DNA of 64,000 bases, taken from the NCBI GenBank assembly GCA_022376925.1, contig JAIOJX010000006.1:55709658-55773657 (forward strand). Reading direction: 5' to 3'. The notes under the pieces were generated by a model that was given only the letters and a program-made list of their open reading frames with translations, was not told the DNA's origin and made no database searches. The position numbers and the translations under genes were made by a program. Within the stretch, counting starts at the first letter, position 1. Each line of letters starts with the position of its first letter. This DNA is from Tragulus kanchil (Eukaryota; Chordata; Mammalia; Artiodactyla; Tragulidae). Below are positions 36,253-49,332 of the stretch, one piece after another.

Positions 36253-38299
36253 TTCTAGGGGGTGGGAGGCACTGAGCCCTTCAAAAATAACATAAGATTT
36301 GAAGTCAGTGCTAAAACCCATTAAGTGGGCATCTATACTGAAGCTGTGGTCTGTACATCACCTGTGTGAATTTCCAAGTGTCTTTCAGAGAGCCTACTAG
36401 GTGGTATGTCCAGGCTGCCAGGTGGGAGTGAGCATGGTTTAGATAAAGGACCACTTCTAGAGGCACTTATGAGCCCAGCTCAAGAGGAAAGGTCACTTTC
36501 TGTCTTTAAGGAGTCAGTCTAAACAAGGCTTTAAGGGCTGGGTGGGAGACACATGGCAAATATAAGCCGAGTAGCAGAAATTGGGTCCCAAAGAGACATG
36601 CTCAATCCTGAAAGGTTCTTTGCTGCCCAGAAATACTCTTAAAGGGCTGTCTGCACTACCTTTCCACCAGGAGGGTACCTCACTCAACCCTGCTCCTTGG
36701 CCTACCTTTAACTCCAGCTATAGATCTTCATTGAGGTATAATTTATTTGCTAAGTCTTCTCTGAGCCTGAGAAATTTAATGGGGAGGAATTGGCAGATAG
36801 TCAAGGCTTCAAAACAGGGAAATTACATAATGAGGTTTGCAGTCTGGCTCCATCACCCTGTCTGCTGTCTGATTGTTAGACAAGAAGGGCCTGAATGGAG
36901 GCTGTTGAAAACAATGCAGAACCTGGCCATAAGCCTGACTCCTCCCTCTCCTTACTCCTCATTTGGTCAGGAACCAAACTCTGTGGATTCTACGTTCTAA
37001 ATATTTCTTAAAGACTTCTGCAGTTGTTTGATGTTCCTTACAATGTATGATTTACCCTCACACCACCAATTCTCCAGTACCAGCTGGGCACCCATGCACA
37101 CAGTCATCATACGTTTTTGACACTAAAACCAGTCTCCTAAGGATTCTAGCTCTAGTTTTCTTATATAGTGAAAGGTACTAACCCTGACGTTTTTAACGAT
37201 TTGGTATTTCAGATTTCCCTTCTTCATCCAGTGCCCCACCTCCGTCTGAAGTGGACTGCATTTTCAAAGCTTGACCATCTTGGCAATGTCCTTCTTAGCC
37301 CGACACCATGGAGGCTAGAAGGTTCAGACTTATCTTTTGCCATTTCTCCGAGGGTAGAACAGAGGTGGAAATAAACATGCTTTCCTATTTGAATTGCAGA
37401 AGACCCTCTGCAAGTTTGTGCGTTATGTTAAACCATAGAGAAGTGAGCTCACATCTGTCCAGCTTTCTAGGGGGTGGGAGGCACTGAGCCCTTCAAAAAT
37501 AACATAAGATTTGAAGTCAGTGCTAAAACCCATTAAGTGGGCATCTATACTGAAGCTGTGGTCTGTACATCACCTGTGTGAATTTCCAAGTGTCTTTCAG
37601 AGAGCCTACTAGGTGGTATGTCCAGGCTGCCAGGTGGGAGTGAGCATGGTTTAGATAAAGGACCACTTCTAGAGGCACTTATGAGCCCAGCTCAAGAGGA
37701 AAGGTCACTTTCTGTCTTTAAGGAGTCAGTCTAAACAAGGCTTTAAGGGCTGGGTGGGAGACACATGGCAAATATAAGCCGAGTAGCAGAAATTGGGTCC
37801 CAAAGAGACATGCTCAATCCTGAAAGGTTCTTTGCTGCCCAGAAATACTCTTAAAGGGCTGTCTGCACTACCTTTCCACCAGGAGGGTACCTCACTCAAC
37901 CCTGCTCCTTGGCCTACCTTTAACTCCAGCTATAGATCTTCATTGAGGTATAATTTATTTGCTAAGTCTTCTCTGAGCCTGAGAAATTTAATGGGGAGGA
38001 ATTGGCAGATAGTCAAGGCTTCAAAACAGGGAAATTACATAATGAGGTTTGCAGTCTGGCTCCATCACCCTGTCTGCTGTCTGATTGTTAGACAAGAAGG
38101 GCCTGAATGGAGGCTGTTGAAAACAATGCAGAACCTGGCCATAAGCCTGACTCCTCCCTCTCCTTACTCCTCATTTGGTCAGGAACCAAACTCTGTGGAT
38201 TCTACGTTCTAAATATTTCTTAAAGACTTCTGCAGTTGTTTGATGTTCCTTACAATGTATGATTTACCCTCACACCACCAATTCTCCAGTACCAGCTGG
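35876..38299. repeat. Tandem duplication D14 (period 1212 bp)
   Basis: Copy 1 is 35876-37087 and copy 2 is 37088-38299, abutting without linker. This is the longest period of the series. The stretch 34736-35112 (D13 copy 1) recurs at 35876 and 37088, so about 377 bp is present three times. No gene is recognised. Confidence 0.97.
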
Positions 38300-38930
38300 G
38301 TATCCTACAATTCAACTTGATTTTGGTACCATCTACCTGTAGATAGGGTCACGTCCCACAGTTTCAGGCTCAGTCCCACAGCACTGTCCCCACTTCAGAT
38401 GCATGTCACCTGTGCTTCTGACCAAGTGGCTATAAGTCAGTGGTTCCCACAGTCCTCTTCTTGAATTTGATTAATTTTCTGGAGCAGCTCAAAGAACTCA
38501 GAGAAACATTTTACTAGATTACGGGTGTATTATAAAAGGATGTTAACTCAGGAGCAGTCAGATGGAAGAGATGCAGAGGGCATCTCTAGAGAAAAGACAT
38601 GGAGCTTCCATGCTTTCTGGGAACAGCTTCTCCTGAGTCTCCACACATCCACCAATCAGGAAGCTCTCTGAACTCTTCCTTTGGGGTTTTCTGGAGGCTT
38701 CATTATAGAGGCATGATTGATTAAATCATTGACCATTGGTGACTAGGCTCAATTTCCATCCCCTCTTCCCTCCCCCAGGTAAGGGGATGGAAATGGAAGT
38801 TTCAATGCTTTCATGATAAAGTTGGCTCCACTGGCAACCAGCCCCCATCCCTATCATAAGGTTGGCTCCACTGGCAACCAGCCCCCATCCTTAGGTGATT
38901 TCCAAAAACACCTCATAACATAGCGAAAGA
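38300..38930. mobile_element. Possible ERVL-type LTR with internal 40-bp tandem repeat
   Basis: Blocks such as GGCATGATTGATTAAATCAT, the C-rich CCCCTCTTCCCTCCCCCAGG and TGGCAACCAGCCCCCATCC are typical of old mammalian LTRs. A 40-bp tandem repeat (two units) lies at 38815-38891. The family is uncertain. Confidence 0.4.
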
Positions 38931-39619
38931 CACTTTCATGAATCTCATCAAAACAAAACAAAACAAACAAAAACTCCAAGGTTTTTAGGAGTGCTGAACC
39001 AAGAATAGTGGTGGAAACCATATGTATTTCTTATCCTCAATCACAGTACCACAACAATCACAATACCACAGTGTCTCTCTCTCTGCTGACACTACTTTCA
39101 TTCTGGCTCTTAGAATCTCTCCACAAACCACTATAACAGCCTCCTCATCTCCCACCTTGAATTCAGTCTCGTTGCTTTCACCTGGCATCCAGAGATGTCT
39201 CTCTGAAACACAAATCTATTTGTGTAAACCACTTACTTGAAACTCTAATTGTTCTGTCATTCTTCTCATAATATCTAAAATATTTGGTGTGTCCTACAAA
39301 CTTGGCAAAGTCTAGCCTCTGCTTATCCTACTGAAGTGGATGCTGTAGCATGTTGCCCAAATTTACCATCAGGATAAGGACACTCATTCCCTGAGTTGTG
39401 TGAATGTTGCCACCAACAGCTCACAGCTGAGTTCTTCTCCAGGTATTGTCCTCATCCAGAGGAAGCTATCCAACTTGAGGTAGTATATGCTCCCTTTCCA
39501 GGAAATCCCATCATGCTTGGTGCAGGGCTGCCAGGGCATTGTCCCCTGGCCTCCATTTGGGATACATCTGAAGGGCTCTCCTAGTCCCAGTACTCCTTTT
39601 GGGATTGGTTGAGGCCTGT
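38931..39619. other. Intergenic single-copy DNA
   Basis: Between the LTR-like stretch and D15. Short reading frames on both strands have no recognisable motif. Nothing else is seen. Confidence 0.5.
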
Positions 39620-41918
39620 ATTGCAGCTGCATTGCAGTGTAACCTCTCTCTTTGTCCACTCATGCTCCATTCATCATCCCACAGGTGTTGTTTGGTGAGT
39701 ATAATCCCAGAAATATCTTGCATTTGTAGAGGAGCAAAGTTTGCCACGCTAAAGTCTCTTTGGCACTTGGATTATTTCGAGTTGAAAACAGTCAATGCCC
39801 AAGACCCAAGAGAACCTTTGATCTTGCCCCAACTTCCTCAGAGAATGTACATAGAGGATCTCTTCCATTCAAGGCAAGGAGTCATCACTAAAGATGACAA
39901 AGTATGGGCTGGGTGTGATAGACAGGGAGGAACCTAACAAAGTCTATTGGTTAAAATCTCTCTCTGTGTCCCTCCATCTCTACATGACCCAGCAAACATT
40001 TGTTTACCAAACATTTGCTTTTTCCATCTCCATGTGAATTGCCTTCCTTCCCTTTGAAGTCCCAAATTGAAACAGGAAGGAAAGGGCAGGACACAACGTT
40101 TAAAAAACTGGCATAGTTGTAGGACAATACAGAAACAGATTAGAACCAACTAGGTCCAAAATGGCAGAACATTTGATTTTCAGTGGATCTTGAGGCTCAT
40201 TTTATACTCATTGTAATACATTAGCATATGCTAATTGGCACACCCACAGGTGCTATGACAGGTCTGTGGCCAACCATGAAAGGTCACAAAGTGGGAAGTG
40301 GAACAATTCTTGGAAGTCTCCACCCCTTCCCGAATATAGAAAACAGATATCTCACACTCCCATCTCCCAGCCCCATCACTCAATTGTTAAAAGTTCTTAT
40401 AGAACTTATATCAGTTCCTCAAGTCCCTAAGTTCTCACTCATATGTCTTTGCATTCGCCATTGCTTCTGTACAGAGTCTTGCACATCTCTCCTGTCTGAT
40501 ATCCACTTCATAGGGCTAATTCCTATTCATCCTTCAAGTTTCAGCTAAGACATCACTCCTTTCAAAAGTCTTCCCTGATGCTTGGAGCTCAGGGGCTCCA
40601 GCTCTATGGCATTCACTACTACCTTCTATCACTGCATAACTAAAATAATTGTAATGCATTACAGATACACATTCACATGATTGTCTTCTCTAGTAGACCA
40701 CATCCTCTATAGGGCAAGAAATGTATTTATCATATCATCGTAACACTCGTATATAATTCAATACTTAGAATTGCAGCTGCATTGCAGTGTAACCTCTCTT
40801 TGTCCACTCATGCTCCATTCATCATCCCACAGGTGTTGTTTGGTGAGTATAATCCCAGAAATATCTTGCATTTGTAGAGGAGCAAAGTTTGCCACGCTAA
40901 AGTCTCTTTGGCACTTGGATTATTTCGAGTTGAAAACAGTCAATGCCCAAGACCCAAGAGAACCTTTGATCTTGCCCCAACTTCCTCAGAGAATGTACAT
41001 AGAGGATCTCTTCCATTCAAGGCAAGGAGTCATCACTAAAGATGACAAAGTATGGGCTGGGTGTGATAGACAGGGAGGAACCTAACAAAGTCTATTGGTT
41101 AAAATCTCTCTCTGTGTCCCTCCATCTCTACATGACCCAGCAAACATTTGTTTACCAAACATTTGCTTTTTCCATCTCCATGTGAATTGCCTTCCTTCCC
41201 TTTGAAGTCCCAAATTGAAACAGGAAGGAAAGGGGCAGGACACAACGTTTAAAAAACTGGCATAGTTGTAGGACAATACAGAAACAGATTAGAACCAACT
41301 AGGTCCAAAATGGCAGAACATTTGATTTTCAGTGGATCTTGAGGCTCATTTTATACTCATTGTAATACATTAGCATATGCTAATTGGCACACCCACAGGT
41401 GCTATGACAGGTCTGTGGCCAACCATGAAAGGTCACAAAGTGGGAAGTGGAACAATTCTTGGAAGTCTCCACCCCTTCCCGAATATAGAAAACAGATATC
41501 TCACACTCCCATCTCCCAGCCCCATCACTCAATTGTTAAAAGTTCTTATAGAACTTATATCAGTTCCTCAAGTCCCTAAGTTCTCACTCATATGTCTTTG
41601 CATTCGCCATTGCTTCTGTACAGAGTCTTGCACATCTCTCCTGTCTGATATCCACTTCATAGGGCTAATTCCTATTCATCCTTCAAGTTTCAGCTAAGAC
41701 ATCACTCCTTTCAAAAGTCTTCCCTGATGCTTGGAGCTCAGGGGCTCCAGCTCTATGGCATTCACTACTACCTTCTATCACTGCATAACTAAAATAATTG
41801 TAATGCATTACAGATACACATTCACATGATTGTCTTCTCTAGTAGACCACATCCTCTATAGGGCAAGAAATGTATTTATCATATCATCGTAACACTCGTA
41901 TATAATTCAATACTTAGA
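39620..41918. repeat. Tandem duplication D15 (period ~1.15 kb)
   Basis: Copy 1 is 39620-40769 and copy 2 is 40770-41918, abutting. There are only small indels (CTCTCTCTTTG versus CTCTCTTTG near 39655/40798; AAAGGGC versus AAAGGGGC near 40083/41233). The right half is an L2-like element that recurs again through D16. Confidence 0.97.
40430..40769 (+). mobile_element. L2 3'-end-like fragment (three copies)
   Basis: TATTCATCCTTCAAGTTTCA, GTCTTCCCTGATGCTTGG and AGGGCAAGAAATGTATTTAT follow the order of mammalian L2 3' ends. Through D15 and D16 it recurs at about 41579-41918 and 42668-43007. Confidence 0.6.
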
Positions 41919-43667
41919 ATACAATGGGAATCCTAAAATATTTTGAAATAAATGAATAAAAACTGAGAAATAAGTCTTAAGGAAGTAGCAGATAAAGATA
42001 AAAGAGAAGATCAAATATATATTTGATTTACATTTAGGCGGTAAAATTAATAGATCTTAGTAACCAATTAACTGACTGATAAAAGATAGTGTGAAAGAGT
42101 CTAGAATAACTCGTACATTTCCATATTTATAAATAGGTGGAAGATGATGCCATTTGCTGAGAGCATATGGAAAGAAGTTTATGTTTGGGTAGAAAAGATA
42201 AATAGTGAGATGTCTGTCCTCTATACAAGTGCAAATGTTCAGTTGGCAGGTGAAAATGGGGCTTGGAGCTCAAGACTCAGTCCTGGACTTAGGAAGCATG
42301 AATGTGTCTCCCAAGAGATTTCCTTATCAATTTTCCTCTTGAGAGCATCCTGCAGAGCTTCATTGCAGTCTCTCTCTATTCTGTCCTCCTATTGCTTCCT
42401 TCTGCAACTTGATATGTGCTCATATTAATTTGCTGGGGCTGCCGTAACAAAGTACCACTGACTGGGTGGCATAAAAGGCAGGAATTTATTTTCACAGTTC
42501 CAGGGCCAGAGGTTCAAGTTCAAATTCAAAGAGGTTTGCTCTCCTTGGCTTGCAGTCAGCCTCTTTATTATTGTGTCCAAGAAAATATCTCACACTCCCA
42601 TCTCCCAGCCCCATCACTCAATTGTTAAAAGTTCTTATAGAACTTATATCAGTTCCTCAAGTCCCTAAGTTCTCACTCATATGTCTTTGCATTCGCCATT
42701 GCTTCTGTACAGAGTCTTGCACATCTCTCCTGTCTGATATCCACTTCATAGGGCTAATTCCTATTCATCCTTCAAGTTTCAGCTAAGACATCACTCCTTT
42801 CAAAAGTCTTCCCTGATGCTTGGAGCTCAGGGGCTCCAGCTCTATGGCATTCACTACTACCTTCTATCACTGCATAACTAAAATAATTGTAATGCATTAC
42901 AGATACACATTCACATGATTGTCTTCTCTAGTAGACCACATCCTCTATAGGGCAAGAAATGTATTTATCATATCATCGTAACACTCGTATATAATTCAAT
43001 ACTTAGAATACAATGGGAATCCTAAAATATTTTGAAATAAATGAATAAAAACTGAGAAATAAGTCTTAAGGAAGTAGCAGATAAAGATAAAAGAGAAGAT
43101 CAAATATATATTTGATTTACATTTAGGCGGTAAAATTAATAGATCTTAGTAACCAATTAACTGACTGATAAAAGATAGTGTGAAAGAGTCTAGAATAACT
43201 CGTACATTTCCATATTTATAAATAGGTGGAAGATGATGCCATTTGCTGAGAGCATATGGAAAGAAGTTTATGTTTGGGTAGAAAAGATAAATAGTGAGAT
43301 GTCTGTCCTCTATACAAGTGCAAATGTTCAGTTGGCAGGTGAAAATGGGGCTTGGAGCTCAAGACTCAGTCCTGGACTTAGGAAGCATGAATGTGTCTCC
43401 CAAGAGATTTCCTTATCAATTTTCCTCTTGAGAGCATCCTGCAGAGCTTCATTGCAGTCTCTCTCTATTCTGTCCTCCTATTGCTTCCTTCTGCAACTTG
43501 ATATGTGCTCATATTAATTTGCTGGGGCTGCCGTAACAAAGTACCACTGACTGGGTGGCATAAAAGGCAGGAATTTATTTTTCACAGTTCCAGGGCCAGA
43601 GGTTCAAGTTCAAATTCAAAGAGGTTTGCTCTCCTTGGCTTGCAGTCAGCCTCTTTATTATTGTGTC
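41496..43667. repeat. Tandem duplication D16 (period ~1.09 kb)
   Basis: Copy 1 is 41496-42577, the linker 42578-42584, and copy 2 is 42585-43667. Its left part (41496-41918) is also in D15, so that L2-like stretch occurs three times. Copy 1 ends inside the MaLR-like element that is complete at 43511-43842. Confidence 0.97.
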
Positions 43668-43842
43668 TTCAAGGGTGTTTCCTTTGGTGTTCCTTTTTGG
43701 GTCCAAATTAGGACACTTGTGAGATTAGATTAGAGCCCATTACACTTTTAGAGGCTCTGTCTCCAAGTACAGTCACATTCTCAGGCACTCTTGCGCTAGG
43801 ACTTCAACACTTGAATGTCAATGGAGGACACAGTTCAGCCCA
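43511..43842 (+). mobile_element. MaLR (MLT1-type) LTR
   Basis: AATTTGCTGGGGCTGCCGTA, ACAAAGTACCACTGACTGGG, then CTCCAAGTACAGTCACATTC and CACAGTTCAGCCCA span a near-complete element. Copies made by duplication: partial at 42422-42577 (D16) and full at about 44605-44936 (D17). Confidence 0.6.
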
Positions 43843-44180
43843 TGCCTGGCCTACATTTCTTCTCCTTCCATCCTGCCACCTCTGGGGCAGCCAGCCCAAC
43901 TTCCCCACCAGGGCACCCATGACCAAATGAGCCTTCCTTTCAAACTGCCAAGATTGACTTTAGCACAGATAAATGAGGGGGTTATTCTGCCAAGGGTGGA
44001 AGTGAGGCGGTAGTAGGAAGACTTGAAGTCTTAAATTTCATAAAGAATGTGGGGAAACTTAGATGTGACTCTTGTAGAGAATGAATGTGGGGGATGATAA
44101 GAGCTAAAGTAATAGGGTGGGAAGAGCAGAATTTGCTGCTCCAAATTGTGTCTCTTTGGCATGAGAATTAATTTCGGTCG

Positions 44181-44292
44181 ATTGTTTTTTTGACTGCACC
44201 ATCCAAGCTTAGTTCCTCGACTGTGAATGAAACCCATGCCTCTGGAAGTAGAAGCCTGGAGTCTTGACCACTGGACCACCAGGGAAGTCCCA
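44181..44292 (-). mobile_element. tRNA-Glu SINE fragment, reverse strand
   Basis: Ends CCACTGGACCACCAGGGAAG, the reverse complement of the SINE head. Only about 110 bp is present. The D17 copy is at 45275-45386. Confidence 0.7.
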
Positions 44293-45509
44293 CTTAAGTT
44301 CATTGCTTCTAAGGTCCCCAAAGACTCAGGAAGATCATTTGACTTTCCCCTAATTGCCTAAAAACTTGGAGATAGAGGACCATTTCCAGGAAGGAAGCTA
44401 TGAACATAGATAAGTAAATGTTCAGTTGGCAGGTGAAAATGGGGCTTGGAGCTCAAGACTCAGTCCTGGACTTAGGAAGCATGAATGTGTCTCCCAAGAG
44501 ATTTCCTTATCAATTTTCCTCTTGAGAGCATCCTGCAGAGCTTCATTGCAGTCTCTCTCTATTCTGTCCTCCTATTGCTTCCTTCTGCAACTTGATATGT
44601 GCTCATATTAATTTGCTGGGGCTGCCGTAACAAAGTACCACTGACTGGGTGGCATAAAAGGCAGGAATTTATTTTTCACAGTTCCAGGGCCAGAGGTTCA
44701 AGTTCAAATTCAAAGAGGTTTGCTCTCCTTGGCTTGCAGTCAGCCTCTTTATTATTGTGTCTTCAAGGGTGTTTCCTTTGGTGTTCCTTTTTGGGTCCAA
44801 ATTAGGACACTTGTGAGATTAGATTAGAGCCCATTACACTTTTAGAGGCTCTGTCTCCAAGTACAGTCACATTCTCAGGCACTCTTGCGCTAGGACTTCA
44901 ACACTTGAATGTCAATGGAGGACACAGTTCAGCCCATGCCTGGCCTACATTTCTTCTCCTTCCATCCTGCCACCTCTGGGGCAGCCAGCCCAACTTCCCC
45001 ACCAGGGCACCCATGACCAAATGAGCCTTCCTTTCAAACTGCCAAGATTGACTTTAGCACAGATAAATGAGGGGGTTATTCTGCCAAGGGTGGAAGTGAG
45101 GCGGTAGTAGGAAGACTTGAAGTCTTAAATTTCATAAAGAATGTGGGGAAACTTAGATGTGACTCTTGTAGAGAATGAATGTGGGGGATGATAAGAGCTA
45201 AAGTAATAGGGTGGGAAGAGCAGAATTTGCTGCTCCAAATTGTGTCTCTTTGGCATGAGAATTAATTTCGGTCGATTGTTTTTTTGACTGCACCATCCAA
45301 GCTTAGTTCCTCGACTGTGAATGAAACCCATGCCTCTGGAAGTAGAAGCCTGGAGTCTTGACCACTGGACCACCAGGGAAGTCCCACTTAAGTTCATTGC
45401 TTCTAAGGTCCCCAAAGACTCAGGAAGATCATTTGACTTTCCCCTAATTGCCTAAAAACTTGGAGATAGAGGACCATTTCCAGGAAGGAAGCTATGAACA
45501 TAGATAAGT

Positions 45510-45952
45510 AAATATGAACTAGATGTCTGGACAGGGAGGAATTGTCTGTTAAATTTGCTCTCTGTACCCCAGTGTCTCTACAAAGCCCAGCAAACATTTG
45601 TTTATCAAGCACTTGATTGTTCACCTCTATGTAAATTCCCTTCCTCCCTTTTGAATTACCAAATCACTATCCAGCAGCTTCTTTTGTCTTCAACTGAGGA
45701 TGGTATTTAAGGTAAGGGCTTCAGTCATTCTGATGAGTTATGCTGTTTTCCTGAGTTTTTCTCCCTTATACATGTGTTTTTAAATTTTGGGTTAATTTTC
45801 TCCTGTTAATCTATCTTATGTCAGTTTAATTCTTAGACCAGCCAGAAGAACCTAGAAGGGCAGAGAAAAATTTCCTCCTCCCTACAGGGGTTGTCTGAGG
45901 TCACATTTTCTAGCACTTTCCTTTTGTCAATCAATGTTTTATCTAAAGAGAC
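45510..45952. other. Intergenic single-copy DNA
   Basis: Between D17 and D18. Nothing is recognised. Confidence 0.5.
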
Positions 45953-48150
45953 ATAGGGAATTAGAGGCTGCTCCAGTCACAGAAGCAGTGCAATTAGTTG
46001 TAAGAGGTTGAAAGGCTGGGGGATAATGTTAAGGCAAAGAGCTGTTGTGGGTTGGGGAACAAGAGTGATAAATGAAAGACAAAGGGAAAAACCTGGGGGG
46101 GGAAGAGAAGAAAAAGAGAGACATCCTATTCAGAGCCAAATAATGAATTCTAGTATCCCAGATGAGATTCTGTTGAGTTGGTCTCTGCCTTCTCAAGAGT
46201 ATAAGTATCTTCCTTACAGACTTTCCCAGAGTTAGCCAACATCTCTCAGTAAAGTGGAGGGTGCAGGGAGCAGAGAAGGCTCTAGAAATTGAGAAGGCTC
46301 TAGAAATTGCAATGCAAGGGGGTTAGTTAATATGGAGGCACAGCAGCAAAAGGACCACCAGTGATGGAGATGACAAAGAATTCCAGGAGGATTGGGAAAT
46401 GTGAGGGAGATCAGCCTCAGTGGACTGATTAGGCTGGGCATTGATGTGTCCGGTTCTGACTTGTCATTGAGGGAAAACAGCAACTCAGGTCTGAGTGACT
46501 GAGATTCCATCACATTGAGGACATAGTGGTGGTTGTCCAAGGGCTTAAGTTTTCTCTCTTGGGATACTGGGACAGGAGAGCAGAAGGATCAGGCAGTTGG
46601 AAAGGAGAAAAGGGGATCACTATGCTTGGTCACTGTCATCCCTAAAGAGTTTATAGCAGTGGTCACAATCAGAGATTAAATGTCAGGAAGGCAAAAGAGT
46701 CAAGTGAATAATTTTATCCCAGCAGCAGGCTAAGGGCAACAAGCCATCTTTTTATTCCCATTGAGTAAGTCCTACTCTAAATAAAAAAAGTCATAGTTGG
46801 TCATTGTATGTCAGTAAAAGTTGTTACTATCTCTGAAGTGAGTTTAATTTTCCATTGTGAGATTTCTGGTCACAAGAACACAAGGATTTCCACTCTGGTT
46901 CTGCCTCACGACTCATCAATCCTAATGCATTACGGGAACCAGCTGCAGGCTTTGCTGCCTTAGGGATTACAAGAGTAAAGCTCACCAAGCAAGACCAAGC
47001 GTGGGCATTTAGAACAGAGAGGCCAGGCTGGTCTCTATGAAGCAGGAGACTGGAAAGAGATAGGGAATTAGAGGCTGCTCCAAAATTAGTTGTAAGAGGT
47101 TGAAAGGCTGGGGGATAATGTTAAGGCAAAGAGCTGTTGTGGGTTGGGGAACAAGAGTGATAAATGAAAGACAAAGGGAAAAACCTGGGGGGGGAAGAGA
47201 AGAAAAAGAGAGACATCCTATTCAGAGCCAAATAATGAATTCTAGTATCCCAGATGAGATTCTGTTGAGTTGGTCTCTGCCTTCTCAAGAGTATAAGTAT
47301 CTTCCTTACAGACTTTCCCAGAGTTAGCCAACATCTCTCAGTAAAGTGGAGGGTGCAGGGAGCAGAGAAGGCTCTAGAAATTGAGAAGGCTCTAGAAATT
47401 GCAATGCAAGGGGGTTAGTTAATATGGAGGCACAGCAGCAAAAGGACCACCAGTGATGGAGATGACAAAGAATTCCAGGAGGATTGGGAAATGTGAGGGA
47501 GATCAGCCTCAGTGGACTGATTAGGCTGGGCATTGATGTGTCCGGTTCTGACTTGTCATTGAGGGAAAACAGCAACTCAGGTCTGAGTGACTGAGATTCC
47601 ATCACATTGAGGACATAGTGGTGGTTGTCCAAGGGCTTAAGTTTTCTCTCTTGGGATACTGGGACAGGAGAGCAGAAGGATCAGGCAGTTGGAAAGGAGA
47701 AAAGGGGATCACTATGCTTGGTCACTGTCATCCCTAAAGAGTTTATAGCAGTGGTCACAATCAGAGATTAAATGTCAGGAAGGCAAAAGAGTCAAGTGAA
47801 TAATTTTATCCCAGCAGCAGGCTAAGGGCAACAAGCCATCTTTTTATTCCCATTGAGTAAGTCCTACTCTAAATAAAAAAAGTCATAGTTGGTCATTGTA
47901 TGTCAGTAAAAGTTGTTACTATCTCTGAAGTGAGTTTAATTTTCCATTGTGAGATTTCTGGTCACAAGAACACAAGGATTTCCACTCTGGTTCTGCCTCA
48001 CGACTCATCAATCCTAATGCATTACGGGAACCAGCTGCAGGCTTTGCTGCCTTAGGGATTACAAGAGTAAAGCTCACCAAGCAAGACCAAGCGTGGGCAT
48101 TTAGAACAGAGAGGCCAGGCTGGTCTCTATGAAGCAGGAGACTGGAAAGA
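45953..48150. repeat. Tandem duplication D18 (period ~1.09 kb)
   Basis: Copy 1 is 45953-47058 and copy 2 begins at 47059-47060 and ends at 48150, with no linker. Copy 2 lacks about 15 bp near its left edge (45977-45991 has no counterpart after 47082). The rest looks identical. No gene is recognised. Confidence 0.97.
46273..46308. repeat. 18-bp tandem repeat, two units (D18 copy 1)
   Basis: GAGAAGGCTCTAGAAATT occurs twice in tandem. Duplicated with D18 at about 47365-47400. Confidence 0.85.
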
Positions 48151-48322
48151 CAGTATGTGGGGAACTGAGAGGCTCTGAGGCCAAATTCTTTGGAGCCCCT
48201 TCCAGAGACATGGGAGCAACAGCAGCCCTGGAGGCAGCCCAAGAACACACTAAAAGAAGACTTCCTGCTTTGTTCTCACTAAGTTTCCAATAATCCTCTA
48301 GATCCATTAGTATTGAATGCAT

Positions 48323-48566
48323 GCATACTGTGCATGCGCTCATAGTGTGTACGCATGCATGCTCAGTCATGTCCGACTCTTTGAGATCCCATGGACTGTA
48401 GCCCACCAGGCTCTTCTGTCCATAGAATTTCCCAGGCAAAATTACTGGAGTGGGTTGCCATTTCCTCCTCCAGGGGATCCTCCCTACCCAGAGATCAAAC
48501 CCACATTTCTTGCATTTCCTGCATTGGCAGGCAGATTCTTTACCACTGTGCTACCTGGAAAGCCCC
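48323..48566 (+). mobile_element. BovA2 SINE
   Basis: Contains CCCATGGACTGTAGCCCACC, TTACTGGAGTGGGTTGCCAT and GCAGGCAGATTCTTTACCAC, ending CTACCTGGAAAGCCCC. An imperfect target duplication TAGTATTGAATGCAT / TAGTAGTGAATGTAT is at 48308-48322 and 48567-48581. Confidence 0.92.
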
Positions 48567-48581
48567 TAGTAGTGAATGTAT

Positions 48582-49076
48582 AATTCATTGTAAAAATAAT
48601 GTAATGTAATCCTATACAAAGCCAAGAAAGTGTTCCCCAAGAAAACACCACCTCCTGAAAGTTGTGAATTTCATACCTCCACTGAATCTTATCCATCTTA
48701 GTTCGCTGTCTCAAAGTTAGGAGTTGAAGTATTCATTGAGAAAAATCAACCAGAACACCATTAGCATAAGACTTTATTTTAAAATGGCAGGCATGAGAAA
48801 TTTCCAAAAAAGCATTCTCACTTGGAGAAGAAGGCTGAGTGAGCTATACTTTTTAATGAGAATTTAAGAGGATGGATCAGCAGAAGTTCAGTTAGGTTGG
48901 GGAATACTATACAATTGGCCCTTGATATCCACAGAGAATTCACTCTAGGACCACCCCATTCCCCACCCTGCATCCCAAAGACACCAAAATCACATGATAC
49001 TCAGGTCCCTGATATGAAACAGCTTAGTACACTTAGCCCTCCACATCCACAGATATAGCAGTTGAGTGTCATCAAA
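48582..49076. other. Intergenic single-copy DNA
   Basis: Between a BovA2 and a tRNA-type SINE. Nothing is recognised. Confidence 0.5.
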
Positions 49077-49086
49077 GATAGTTCTT

Positions 49087-49332
49087 GGGGCTTCCCTGGT
49101 GATCCAGTGGGTAAAGAGTCCACCTTGCAATGCAAGGGGCACTGGTTCGATCCCTGGCCCGAGAAGATCCCACATATCACGGAGCGGCTGGAAGAGTGTG
49201 TCCAATTACAAGCCAGCGCTCTGGAGCACATGTGACTAGAGCCAGTGCTCTGCAATGAGAGAGGTCACTGCAATGGGAGGCCCATGCACAGGCCAAAGAA
49301 TAAAGATGGATGATAAATAAATAAATAAAAAT
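49087..49332 (+). mobile_element. tRNA-Glu SINE, short form
   Basis: GGCTTCCCTGGTGATCCAGT head, GGTTCGATCC B-box, GTGTGTCCAATTACAAGCCA body, ending in AAATAAATAAATAAA. A perfect 10-bp target duplication GATAGTTCTT is at 49077-49086 and 49333-49342. Confidence 0.92.

Larger units (their letters stand above)
43322..45509. repeat. Tandem duplication D17 (period 1094 bp)
   Basis: Copy 1 is 43322-44415 and copy 2 is 44416-45509, abutting with AAAT microhomology; the copies look identical. The stretch 43322-43667 also recurs in D16, giving three copies. The unit includes a MaLR-like LTR and a reverse-strand tRNA-SINE fragment. Confidence 0.97.

Noticed and set aside
36581..38212. A 139-residue frame occurring twice identically (36581-37000 and 37793-38212), looking like a recent paralog pair
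   Set aside because: The pair is just the two copies of D14. There are no splice signals of note, no recognisable domain and no signal peptide.
43511..44936. Pair of LTRs flanking an endogenous retrovirus
   Set aside because: The two LTR-like copies come from D17, and no retroviral gene remnant lies between them. They represent one old solo LTR.
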